Origin: an uncultured Chlamydiae bacterium
GTDB taxonomy: Bacteria > Chlamydiota > Chlamydiia > Chlamydiales > SM23-39
Assembly (NCBI GenBank): GCA_903909295.1
Contig: CAIVVG010000205.1
Span: 1-9,404 of the forward strand
Length of the DNA: 9,404 nucleotides
Reading direction: 5' to 3'
Positions 1-5,771 of this stretch are shown piece by piece. The stretch's first letter is position 1. Each line of letters opens with the position of its first letter. The notes beneath the pieces were generated by a model. The model worked only from the letters and a program-made list of their open reading frames with translations. It did not search any database and was not told the origin of the DNA. Made by a program: the position numbers and the translations under genes.

Positions 1-398
1 TGGCAAAGAATGAGGAGAGCGAGAAAACTAAAGAGGGAGGCAATGATGCTAGCCAGAGAAAAATAATTCTCGATATGAAAAAGCCACGAGGCTCCTCGGA
101 TCACCAACGGGTAGAGGGGTAAAAACCCCCATGTTTTATAGGTCGCAGCTGAGAAAGGGGCCCTTTCATACCCTTCAAAAGCGACCCGTCTGTACCAACC
201 GGTATCCCATTTTCCCCATAGTACTCTTAAGTGGTCAAAAAGGGAGGTTGTGTCCGGTAATTCATCCTGGAAATTGTTATACCCGACGCAAGAGAGCAAA
301 AGAATGACCAGGCGCGAGAGAACGAAAACCAAAGCGATGTTCAGAAAGGTACTTTGAGCGTAGGAAAGAGAAGAGACAGGCAGCGCAAGAAGTTTCAT
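1..398 (-). CDS. PIG-V-like membrane mannosyltransferase, N-terminal part (runs off window)
   Basis: Reading the - strand from the ATG at 398 gives 132 uninterrupted codons up to base 1, so the C-terminal part of the gene lies outside the window. The start is hydrophobic (about residues 15-38, a first membrane helix). It is followed by a loop with WGKWDTGWYRRVAFEGYE (about 61-78) and then WGFLPLYPLVIR (90-101) and a second hydrophobic stretch (about 113-132). A first-loop WDxxWY..A..GY element followed by F.PLYPL is characteristic of the PIG-V / GPI mannosyltransferase 2-like GT-C family. Those integral membrane enzymes transfer a sugar from a polyprenyl-phosphate donor on the outer face of the membrane; D65 is the likely catalytic acid. 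No good ribosome binding site precedes the ATG, but no better in-frame start is seen nearby. It is divergent from the glycosyltransferase operon and may serve the same glycan, which is inference. Confidence 0.72.
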   Translation of the reverse strand, partial: MKLLALPVSSLSYAQSTFLNIALVFVLSRLVILLLSCVGYNNFQDELPDTTSLFDHLRVLWGKWDTGWYRRVAFEGYERAPFSAATYKTWGFLPLYPLVIRGASWLFHIENYFSLASIIASLFSFLALLILC

Positions 399-422
399 AG
401 AGAAATTTATACCACTTAAAAT
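394..422 (+). promoter_or_regulatory. Candidate promoter for the PqqD-kinase-glycosyltransferase operon
   Basis: TTCATA (394-399) and TAAAAT (417-422) are 17 bases apart, matching 4/6 and 5/6 of the sigma-70 consensus. Transcription would start near 429, about 35 bases before the ATG at 465. The gap 399-464 is AT-rich and lies between divergent genes, so a promoter is expected here. On the opposite strand TATTTT (423-418) or TATAAAT (411-405) could serve the divergent gene. The call rests on eye matching only. Confidence 0.33.
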
Positions 423-464
423 ATTTTTTCGGCTACTCTCTACAAAAAAAACAGCGAGCTGAAA

Positions 465-884
465 ATGCCCTCTTACAGGATCCCTCAACCGAGAATCGTT
501 TATGAAGTGCTCAACAATGAAGTGATCGCAATCGACTTTAATACAGGCCACTACTACGCTCTTGCCCACGTTGCAAAGCAGGTGTGGCAATTGATTGAGC
601 AACAGATCCCTCCCCATCAAATCGCTCTACTTTTAGCAAATCACTACAGGCGAGAAATCGATCTCGTAGCAGGCGATGTGGAGCAGTTTTTTAAGCAGCT
701 GCTCAAAGAGGGGTTGATTGAAGAGACCGATTCTGCTCCAAAGGATCTCGCCAAAGGGATCGAAGAATCGAATTGGGACTATGAGCCCCCTAAACTCCAA
801 GAGTACACAGATGTTCAAGATCTGTTGCTGCTCGACCCAATTCACGAAGTGACCGAGATGGGTTGGCCGGACAGACTTAAATAA
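465..884 (+). CDS. PqqD-like peptide-binding protein with fused precursor-like C-terminal tail
   Basis: The 139-residue protein has two parts. Residues about 8-88 match the PqqD fold (RiPP recognition element): an N-terminal beta hairpin (IVYEVLNNEVIAIDFNTGHYY), the A..VW.LIE helix (about 36-46), and a winged-helix half ending in FFKQLLKEGLIEE (75-87). PqqD-type domains bind a peptide leader and present it to tailoring enzymes. Free-standing PqqD proteins are about 90 residues, so some 45 residues are extra. The tail begins with a polar linker (about 89-104), then has Y106-x-x-P109-x-L111 and ends LLLLDPIHEVTEMGWP (120-135) plus four residues. This is unlike PqqD and resembles a RiPP leader/core region. 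The ribosome binding site is weak (GAGC upstream). The stop at 882-884 directly abuts the ATG of the kinase gene, so translation is probably coupled. The PqqD assignment is firm; the role of the tail is inference. Confidence 0.88.
   Translation: MPSYRIPQPRIVYEVLNNEVIAIDFNTGHYYALAHVAKQVWQLIEQQIPPHQIALLLANHYRREIDLVAGDVEQFFKQLLKEGLIEETDSAPKDLAKGIEESNWDYEPPKLQEYTDVQDLLLLDPIHEVTEMGWPDRLK
780..881 (+). other. Precursor-peptide-like tail encoded within the PqqD gene
   Basis: These codons specify residues 106-139 of the PqqD-like protein. The opening Y-x-x-P-x-L pattern is the one that leader peptides of many lasso peptides use to dock on the PqqD-like RRE. It is followed by an acidic, leucine-rich, strongly patterned end (DVQDLLLLDPIHEVTEMGWP). 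From memory, short stand-alone peptides with a similar DPIHEV..GWP ending occur beside PqqD/HprK/GT2 genes; this was not checked against a database. Possible modification sites in the tail are T115, T130 and Y114; it contains no serine and no cysteine. Alternatively it is simply a structural extension of PqqD. Confidence 0.5.
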
Positions 885-1898
885 ATGGCGATCCCCTCTT
901 GCACTCGCTCCTTTTTTGATTTGGGGTATCAGAATTTTCTGTCTGCTGCATCTCACGCTGAAGAGCTGACGAAGTTTTATCGACTCGCTGGGTTTTCTTT
1001 TTGTATAAAATTTGCTGGAAATGCGATGGTCTCCATCCTCACCACAGCGCTAAAGCATCTGGAGACAGACGCTCTTAAAGACTGCGATTTAACCATTTGT
1101 GCTTGGGAGAGCACCTCCTTGAAATTGCCTTGGGATACCTGCTCCATTCGGGGAGAAGCGATCGGATTTGATTGCGATCCGATCCCGACCGTCTTGGATA
1201 TTCACACCAAGGCACTCCACATGTTTGATCGAGAAAAAGGTGTTGCTCTCTACTGGATTCGAGATGCTCAGACATTGCCTTGGTGGGTGAAGGGATCCCC
1301 TTTGCAACTGATCCTTCACTGGTGGATGCGGACGAAAGGGCACCAACTCACGCATGCGGCGGCAGTCGGGTATCCTCATGGTGGGGTCTTGCTTGCGGGA
1401 AAGGGGGGCTCGGGGAAATCGACTACATCCCTCTCCTGCATGAAGGCGGGGATGCAATATGCAAGTGAGGATTTTTGCATCTTGAGCGATGTGCCCAATT
1501 GTTGGGTGTACAGTGTCTATAATTCCGCAAAAATCACAAGTCAAACGCTTCAACAGTTTCCTGAACTCCGAAAACACATTGATAATCGAGACCGAACCGA
1601 GGAGGATAAGGCATTTTTTTTCCATCATCAGTTCCAGCCTGAAAAAGTGCTTTTTGGATTCCCGCTCAAAGCGGTGATCACTTTAAAAATCGAGCCGGAT
1701 GAAAATAGTTGGATGGAGCCGATAGCGCCGATGGAGCTTCTCCCTTCACTCTCAGTGACCACCATTTGGCAACTGACCCATACGGGACTGGTCACACTCA
1801 AGCATTTACAGAGAGTTGCCGAACATTTGCCCTGTTATCGATTGCATTTGGGCCGTGATTTGGGCCAAGCGCCTCAACTGATCGAAGCTTTATTATGA
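885..1898 (+). CDS. HPr-kinase-like P-loop protein (HprK-related kinase)
   Basis: The 337-residue cytoplasmic protein has a variable N-terminal half and a C-terminal kinase-like half. The conserved run is THAAAVGY (156-163), the P-loop GKGGSGKST (172-180), and YASEDF (192-197), where E195-D196 stands in for the acidic pair that contacts metal in HprK. This is followed by VYNSAKI (211-217). The C-terminal part (about 285-330, TTIWQLTHTG to YRLHLGRD) fits the end of HprK-related proteins that accompany PqqD proteins. HPr itself is not the expected substrate of this subgroup; relatives in lasso peptide clusters phosphorylate a serine of the peptide. Kinase activity on the PqqD tail or on another acceptor is inference. 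The ATG follows the PqqD stop without a gap and the TGA overlaps the next ATG by four bases (ATGA), so it sits in one translation-coupled operon. The main residues expected for ATP binding are present. Confidence 0.85.
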   Translation: MAIPSCTRSFFDLGYQNFLSAASHAEELTKFYRLAGFSFCIKFAGNAMVSILTTALKHLETDALKDCDLTICAWESTSLKLPWDTCSIRGEAIGFDCDPIPTVLDIHTKALHMFDREKGVALYWIRDAQTLPWWVKGSPLQLILHWWMRTKGHQLTHAAAVGYPHGGVLLAGKGGSGKSTTSLSCMKAGMQYASEDFCILSDVPNCWVYSVYNSAKITSQTLQQFPELRKHIDNRDRTEEDKAFFFHHQFQPEKVLFGFPLKAVITLKIEPDENSWMEPIAPMELLPSLSVTTIWQLTHTGLVTLKHLQRVAEHLPCYRLHLGRDLGQAPQLIEALL

Positions 1899-2980
1899 AA
1901 GTGCTTTTATGGACCGATGGATTTTGGCCTCGTATAGGAGGGATAGAGACTCAAAGTTTGCAGTTTGTAAGGGGCATGCAAGAAAGAGGGCATCAGTATC
2001 TGGTGATTGCACAAAAAGATGTCTGGATGGAGCAGGAGAGTGAAATCTATGAAGGGATCCTCATTCAAAGATTCGATCTTCATACGATTGTTCCGAAGAG
2101 GGAACTCCATCGTTTAAAGTTGCTCGAAGCTTCTCTCAAAAAAATCGTCGAAGAGTTCAATCCCGATTACGTCCACTTGAACTCTTGCATTGGGTGGAAT
2201 GTGTTCGTCTTTTTATTGATGAAATCCCTCTTTCAAGTTCCTGTTATTTTGACTGTCCATGCCCCTTATTTTTATGGGAATGAAAAGAACCCATTTATTG
2301 AGAAAGTAGTTGCGGCGGCAGATCAGATCTGTTGCGTATCGAATTGGGTCATGGAGGAGATGATCCGGCTTGTCCCCTCAGCCAAAGAGAAAATAAGGCT
2401 CGTTTACAATGGTCTATCTGAGCCTACGGAAACCCCCTCTCCCCTCTCCTTTACTCCCCCCACCTTTTTGCTATTAGGCCGGTTTGCTTTAGAAAAGGGG
2501 TTTCCCATCGCTATTCGTGCCTTTGCCCTTTTAAAAACAAAGGCGAAGCTGCTCATCGCCGGAAGCGGAGAGGATGAGGGCGCTTTAATCCAGTTGGTGA
2601 CCTCTTTAGGGCTGAGCCATTCCGTTCAATTCGTGGGAGAGGTCGCGCAAACCGAAGTCGCCTCTTTGATGAATCAGGCCACCATTGTTCTCGTCCCCTC
2701 TTATTTTGAGACCTTTGGACTGGTTGCATTAGAGGCTATGCAGATGGAGCGCCCCGTGATTGCCTCTCGAGTAGGCGGAGTGCCCGAAGTCGTCCTCGAT
2801 CAAGAAACGGGGCTGCTCGTTCCCCCTCACGATCCCGTGGCTTTGAGTCAGGCAATGCAAGAGCTCATCAACCACCCGCAGCGAGCCATCGAAATGGGGT
2901 TACGGGGGCGCAAACGGGCGCTGGAGAAATTTACGCTTCGTCAAACTATGGATCCATATGAAAATCTTATTTTGGGCTGA
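1895..2980 (+). CDS. GT4 glycosyltransferase, first of three tandem paralogues
   Basis: The 361-residue GT-B enzyme has no signal peptide. The N-terminal acceptor lobe opens with MKVLLWTDGFWPRIGGIETQ, holding the P..GG.E loop of GT4 enzymes, and includes HAPY (122-125). The C-terminal donor lobe begins near 190 with LLLGRFALEKGF (R196 and K201 are the usual phosphate-binding positions). It carries the EX7E motif E272-TFGLVAL-E280 and ends with GGVPEVV and TGLLVPP. These features mark a retaining transferase using a nucleotide-activated sugar; donor and acceptor cannot be deduced. The start overlaps the kinase stop by four bases (ATGA). It is the most diverged of the three copies at its N-terminus. 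Its C-terminus is about four residues shorter than copy 2 before the shared last residues, which are encoded in the overlap with the next gene. Confidence 0.92.
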   Translation: MKVLLWTDGFWPRIGGIETQSLQFVRGMQERGHQYLVIAQKDVWMEQESEIYEGILIQRFDLHTIVPKRELHRLKLLEASLKKIVEEFNPDYVHLNSCIGWNVFVFLLMKSLFQVPVILTVHAPYFYGNEKNPFIEKVVAAADQICCVSNWVMEEMIRLVPSAKEKIRLVYNGLSEPTETPSPLSFTPPTFLLLGRFALEKGFPIAIRAFALLKTKAKLLIAGSGEDEGALIQLVTSLGLSHSVQFVGEVAQTEVASLMNQATIVLVPSYFETFGLVALEAMQMERPVIASRVGGVPEVVLDQETGLLVPPHDPVALSQAMQELINHPQRAIEMGLRGRKRALEKFTLRQTMDPYENLILG

Positions 2981-2983
2981 TGG
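2957..2983 (+). repeat. 27-base direct repeat at junction of GT4 copies 1 and 2
   Basis: The bases from T2957 through G2983 are identical to 4038-4064 at the next junction. The repeat contains the start codon and first eight codons of the downstream gene and, in another frame, the codons for NLILG plus the TGA of the upstream gene. It is both a leftover of duplication and a constrained dual-coding stretch. Confidence 0.9.
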
Positions 2984-4061
2984 ATTTTGGCCCCGCTTAG
3001 GTGGAATAGAGACGCAAGGGGTTGAGTTCATTTACGCCATGCAAGAACGGGGGCATGAGTGTAGAGTGATGGCTCAAAAAGATCATCCCGATTGGAAAGA
3101 CGAGGAAACCTACCGAGGAATCCCGGTTCGGCGGTTTGATTTCAACGCGGTGATCGGAAAACGGGACTTGAAACTGATCCATTCCATTCAAAACTACCTC
3201 GAATCGATTTTGCAAGAGTTCCGACCCGACATCATCCACTTAAATGGAGGAATTGGGGGCAGCGCCTTCGTATTTTTGTTATTGATGAAACTCTTTCAGG
3301 TCCCCCTTGTTTTCACAGCCCATGCTCCTTATCTTTGCGAAGGAAAATTCCCTCCCCTCATCGAAAAAATCGCCGCCTCCATGGGCCAAATCGGTTGCGT
3401 CTCCGATTGGGTTTTAGAGGAAATGAAAAAGCATCTCCCCTTGCAGGCACATAAACTGAAGCGGATTTATAACGGGCTGCCTCAACCTCAAAGCCTACCT
3501 ACCGCACTCTCTTTTTCCCCTCCTATCCTTCTCGCCTTTGGTCGCCTCTCTAAGGAAAAGGGGTTTGATACGGCCATTCGTGCTTTTTCACTCCTCAAAC
3601 AGAGCGGCTCCAACGGACAGCTCGTAATTGCAGGAGGGGGCCCCGAACGGCTTAGGCTGGAGCAATTAGTCCAAGAGCTCTCTTTAACCGATTCGGTTCA
3701 CTTTACAGGGGTCTTATCAGAAGAAGAAGTGGAGCGCCGATTTAACCAAGCAACCCTCGTGATTGTTCCCTCCCGCAGCGAGTCCTTTGGATTGGTTATC
3801 TTGGAAGCGATGCAAAGGGGGCGCCCCGTCATCGCCTCGCGGATCGAGGGAGTGCCTGAGGTGATCTCTGATGGAGAGAGCGGTCTTTTAGTCCCGATGG
3901 ACGACCCGGCTGCTTTTTGCCGTGCAATCCAAATCCTTTTAAACGATCCTCAAAGGGCCATCCAAATGGGCAACCAAGGCCGCAAGAGGGCGGAACAATT
4001 TACGATCCATCAAAATGCCGTTCACTATGAGCAACTGTATGAAAATCTTATTTTGGGCTGA
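2958..4061 (+). CDS. GT4 glycosyltransferase, second tandem paralogue
   Basis: The 367-residue GT-B protein is co-linear with its neighbours. It opens MKILFWADGFWPRLGGIETQ, has HAPY (122-125), GRLSKEKGF (195-203), AGGGPERLRLE (226-236, sugar-nucleotide lobe), and the EX7E motif E275-SFGLVIL-E283. All expected GT4 landmarks are present, so it should be an active retaining transferase; its sugar and acceptor are unknown. The start is fixed by alignment with the first copy and lies 23 bases inside the upstream gene, with no strong ribosome binding site, so expression probably depends on ribosomes finishing the previous gene. It is closer to copy 3 than to copy 1 over the first 66 residues. Its C-terminal YENLILG is shared with copy 1 because both ends are encoded by the overlap with the next gene's start. 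Confidence 0.92.
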   Translation: MKILFWADGFWPRLGGIETQGVEFIYAMQERGHECRVMAQKDHPDWKDEETYRGIPVRRFDFNAVIGKRDLKLIHSIQNYLESILQEFRPDIIHLNGGIGGSAFVFLLLMKLFQVPLVFTAHAPYLCEGKFPPLIEKIAASMGQIGCVSDWVLEEMKKHLPLQAHKLKRIYNGLPQPQSLPTALSFSPPILLAFGRLSKEKGFDTAIRAFSLLKQSGSNGQLVIAGGGPERLRLEQLVQELSLTDSVHFTGVLSEEEVERRFNQATLVIVPSRSESFGLVILEAMQRGRPVIASRIEGVPEVISDGESGLLVPMDDPAAFCRAIQILLNDPQRAIQMGNQGRKRAEQFTIHQNAVHYEQLYENLILG

Positions 4062-4064
4062 TGG
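4038..4064 (+). repeat. 27-base direct repeat at junction of GT4 copies 2 and 3
   Basis: This is the second copy of the junction repeat at 2957-2983, identical base for base, and encodes the end of copy 2 and the beginning of copy 3 in different frames. The sequences diverge immediately on both sides (G/A upstream, A/G downstream). Confidence 0.9.
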
Positions 4065-5106
4065 GTTTTGGCCTCGCATTGGGGGGACCGAAACGCAGGG
4101 GATGCAATTTATCCAAGAGATGCAGCAAAGAGGTCATGAATTTTTGGTGCTCGCTCAAAAAGATGACCCCAGCTGGAAAGACGAGGAAATCTACCGAGGA
4201 GTTTCCATTCGGCGATTTGATTTCAATGCGACGATTCGAGACCGAAATTTGAAAGGGATTGGCGAGATTCAAAAATGGCTCCAACAAGTCGCAAAAGAAT
4301 TTGCCCCCGACATCATTTATCTCAACACGATGGTCAATGGAAGTGCAGCTCTCTTCTTGCTGTTTCGGAAACTTTTTCGAGCAGCTGCCATCGCAACCAT
4401 TCATGTCCCCGACACGCCCCTGATCGAAAAAATTTGTGCTCAGGTAGACCACCTCTGTTCTCCCTCTCGGTGGGGCTTTGGGATTATGCAGAAGTATTGC
4501 CCCTCATTGCGAATGATTCCTTATGGACTTGCCCTGCCCAAACTGCCCCCATCGCCCCTCCCCTTCTCGCCCCCGACCCTGTTGTTATTGGGACGCCTCT
4601 CTTCAGAAAAGGGGTTTGAAGTGGCCATTGAAGCCTTTTCCCTGCTCAAAAAAACGGGGAGCAACGCAAAGCTCCTCATTGCAGGAGAGGGCCCCGAGCG
4701 CCCTTTTCTGGAGCATTTAGCCAGCCAGATGGATCTATTCGTCCAATTTACAGGAGGGTTGTCGCAAGAAGAGGTCCCCTCTGTCATCAATCAATCGACC
4801 TTTGTGGTTATGCCCTCTCACCTGGAACCGTTTGGGTTGGTCGCCCTCGAATCGATGCAAATGGGACGCCCTGTGATTGCCTCTAATGCGGGAGGATTAC
4901 CAGAAATCGTCTCTCATGGGCAAACAGGCCTATTAGTTCCCCCCAAAGACCCGCTCTCTTTCTTCCGAGCGATGCAAACTCTTTTAAACAACCCCGAAAA
5001 GACGACCCAAATGGGGATACGCGCTCGCCAGTGGGCGATGCGGACTTACTTACTAGAACACAATGTAGATCAGTATGAGGAGCTATTTCACCAATGCCTA
5101 CAGTGA
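4039..5106 (+). CDS. GT4 glycosyltransferase, third tandem paralogue
   Basis: The 355-residue GT-B protein is counted from the ATG at 4039. The frame stays open upstream to an ATG at 4015, but the paralogues begin with the same MKILFWADGFWP, and the junction repeat places the start here. GRLSSEKGF (185-193), AGEGPERPFLE (215-225) and the EX7E motif E263-PFGLVAL-E271 are intact. The acceptor lobe differs from copies 1 and 2: the HAPY segment is HVPD and about six residues after it are missing, VSNW/VSDW is replaced by SPSRW, and YNGL is shortened to YGL. Since this lobe contacts the acceptor, a changed specificity is plausible but is inference. The end overlaps the GT2 start by 13 bases, and its C-terminus accordingly lacks the NLILG ending of the other two copies. 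Confidence 0.9.
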   Translation: MKILFWADGFWPRIGGTETQGMQFIQEMQQRGHEFLVLAQKDDPSWKDEEIYRGVSIRRFDFNATIRDRNLKGIGEIQKWLQQVAKEFAPDIIYLNTMVNGSAALFLLFRKLFRAAAIATIHVPDTPLIEKICAQVDHLCSPSRWGFGIMQKYCPSLRMIPYGLALPKLPPSPLPFSPPTLLLLGRLSSEKGFEVAIEAFSLLKKTGSNAKLLIAGEGPERPFLEHLASQMDLFVQFTGGLSQEEVPSVINQSTFVVMPSHLEPFGLVALESMQMGRPVIASNAGGLPEIVSHGQTGLLVPPKDPLSFFRAMQTLLNNPEKTTQMGIRARQWAMRTYLLEHNVDQYEELFHQCLQ

Positions 5107-5771
5107 GCGTGATTATGACTGTCTATAACGGCGAAAGGTATTTGAGGGCGGCCATCGACAGCGTTTTGGCACAGAATGGACCCATTGAGTTCATTGTCGT
5201 CAATGACGGCTCCCAAGATGGGTCGGAGGCCATCATCCAGCAATACGGAACAAAAATTCAGTATTTTTTTCAACCCAATCAAGGGCAACCCACCGCCCAA
5301 AATCAGGGAATCCGTTTAGCAAAAGGGCGCTACATCACATTTTTAGATGCAGATGATTTGCATCATGCAGAAAAGACCCCTATGCAGGTGGCGTATTTGG
5401 AAGCCCATCCAGAAGTCGACATGGTCTTTGGCCAGGTAGAACAATTCATCAGCCCGGAGCTCCCTTTGGAGACGAAGGGAAAATGGCACTGTCCTCCAGG
5501 CAGTGCCCCCGGATATTTGGCTGCAGCAGGATTGTTCCGAAGAGAGTGCTTTGAGCGGGTCGGGTTATTCAATGAAAAGCAGAGAATCGGCTTATTTATT
5601 GAGTGGTACATGCGCAGCTGCGATGGAGGACTGAAATCAGCTGTCACTGCCGATCCAGTATTAAAACGACGTATCCATGAAAATAACATGGGAATTCGAG
5701 AGAAGAATGCCCGTTTTGAATACTTACAAATCGTCAAATCGGCCCTCGCAAGGAGATCCCATGCCAAATAA
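5094..5771 (+). CDS. GT2 (GT-A fold) glycosyltransferase, short form
   Basis: The 225-residue inverting-type transferase begins with the GT2 signature VSVIMTVYNGERYLRAAIDS. Next come VNDGSQDGS (37-44), the metal/nucleotide motif D85-A86-D87-D88, an IEWYMR segment (169-174) at the place of the usual (E/D)DW...R catalytic-base motif, and RRIHENNMG (192-200), matching the R.H..N element. At 225 residues it is a bare catalytic domain without membrane helices, so probably cytoplasmic. Compact GT2 proteins with this C-terminal R.H..N layout are, from memory, common beside PqqD/HprK/nucleotidyltransferase genes. GAGGAG at 5077-5082 lies 11 bases before the ATG and can act as ribosome binding site. 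The gene overlaps the third GT4 by 13 bases and the next gene by 11. Donor sugar and acceptor are unknown. Confidence 0.9.
   Translation: MPTVSVIMTVYNGERYLRAAIDSVLAQNGPIEFIVVNDGSQDGSEAIIQQYGTKIQYFFQPNQGQPTAQNQGIRLAKGRYITFLDADDLHHAEKTPMQVAYLEAHPEVDMVFGQVEQFISPELPLETKGKWHCPPGSAPGYLAAAGLFRRECFERVGLFNEKQRIGLFIEWYMRSCDGGLKSAVTADPVLKRRIHENNMGIREKNARFEYLQIVKSALARRSHAK
5485..5507 (+). repeat. Perfect short inverted repeat inside the GT2 gene
   Basis: GGCACTG (5485-5491) and CAGTGCC (5501-5507) pair perfectly. A T-G wobble and one more C-G pair extend the stem to nine pairs around a five-base CTCCA loop. It lies wholly within coding sequence (codons about 131-138) and is not followed by a T run, so it is not a terminator. 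It may be chance. Confidence 0.45.
5751..5755 (+). promoter_or_regulatory. Ribosome binding site that fixes the nucleotidyltransferase start
   Basis: AGGAG lies five bases before the ATG at 5761. The reading frame is open further upstream (an ATG at 5677), but that start would overlap the GT2 gene by 95 bases and has no comparable site. The ATG at 5773 would be 17 bases away. The motif therefore supports 5761. Confidence 0.75.

Larger units (their letters stand above)
1895..5106 (+). repeat. Tandem triplication of a GT4 glycosyltransferase gene
   Basis: Three consecutive genes starting at 1895, 2958 and 4039 encode full-length homologous proteins of 361, 367 and 355 residues, aligned from the first residue. 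Over their first 66 residues copies 2 and 3 agree at about 49 positions by hand count; copy 1 is more distant. Stretches of near-identical DNA remain, for example 3093-3119 against 4174-4200 (26 of 27 bases). The gene junctions are duplicated too: both internal junctions show the same 23-base overlap. This points to stepwise tandem duplication followed by divergence rather than separate acquisition. Confidence 0.85.

Noticed and set aside
399..464. A separate short precursor-peptide gene upstream of the PqqD gene
   Set aside because: Only 66 bases separate the divergent genes, and no open frame with a ribosome binding site fits.
465..884. A PQQ biosynthesis locus
   Set aside because: The PqqD-like protein is not accompanied by a PqqA peptide, a PqqE radical SAM enzyme or PqqC; the neighbours are a kinase and glycosyltransferases.
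633..956. Open frame of 107 codons on the - strand across the PqqD/kinase junction
   Set aside because: It is antisense to two confidently assigned genes and shows no recognisable domain.
1089..1628. Long - strand open frame (179 codons) inside the kinase gene
   Set aside because: It is fully antisense to the HprK-like coding region, with no family resemblance.
4015..4038. Upstream ATG codons giving the third GT4 eight extra N-terminal residues
   Set aside because: The other two copies start exactly at MK(I/V)L, and the junction repeat places the start at 4039.
5677..5760. Extended N-terminus of the nucleotidyltransferase from an ATG at 5677
   Set aside because: It would overlap the GT2 gene by 95 bases; AGGAG at 5751-5755 points to the ATG at 5761.
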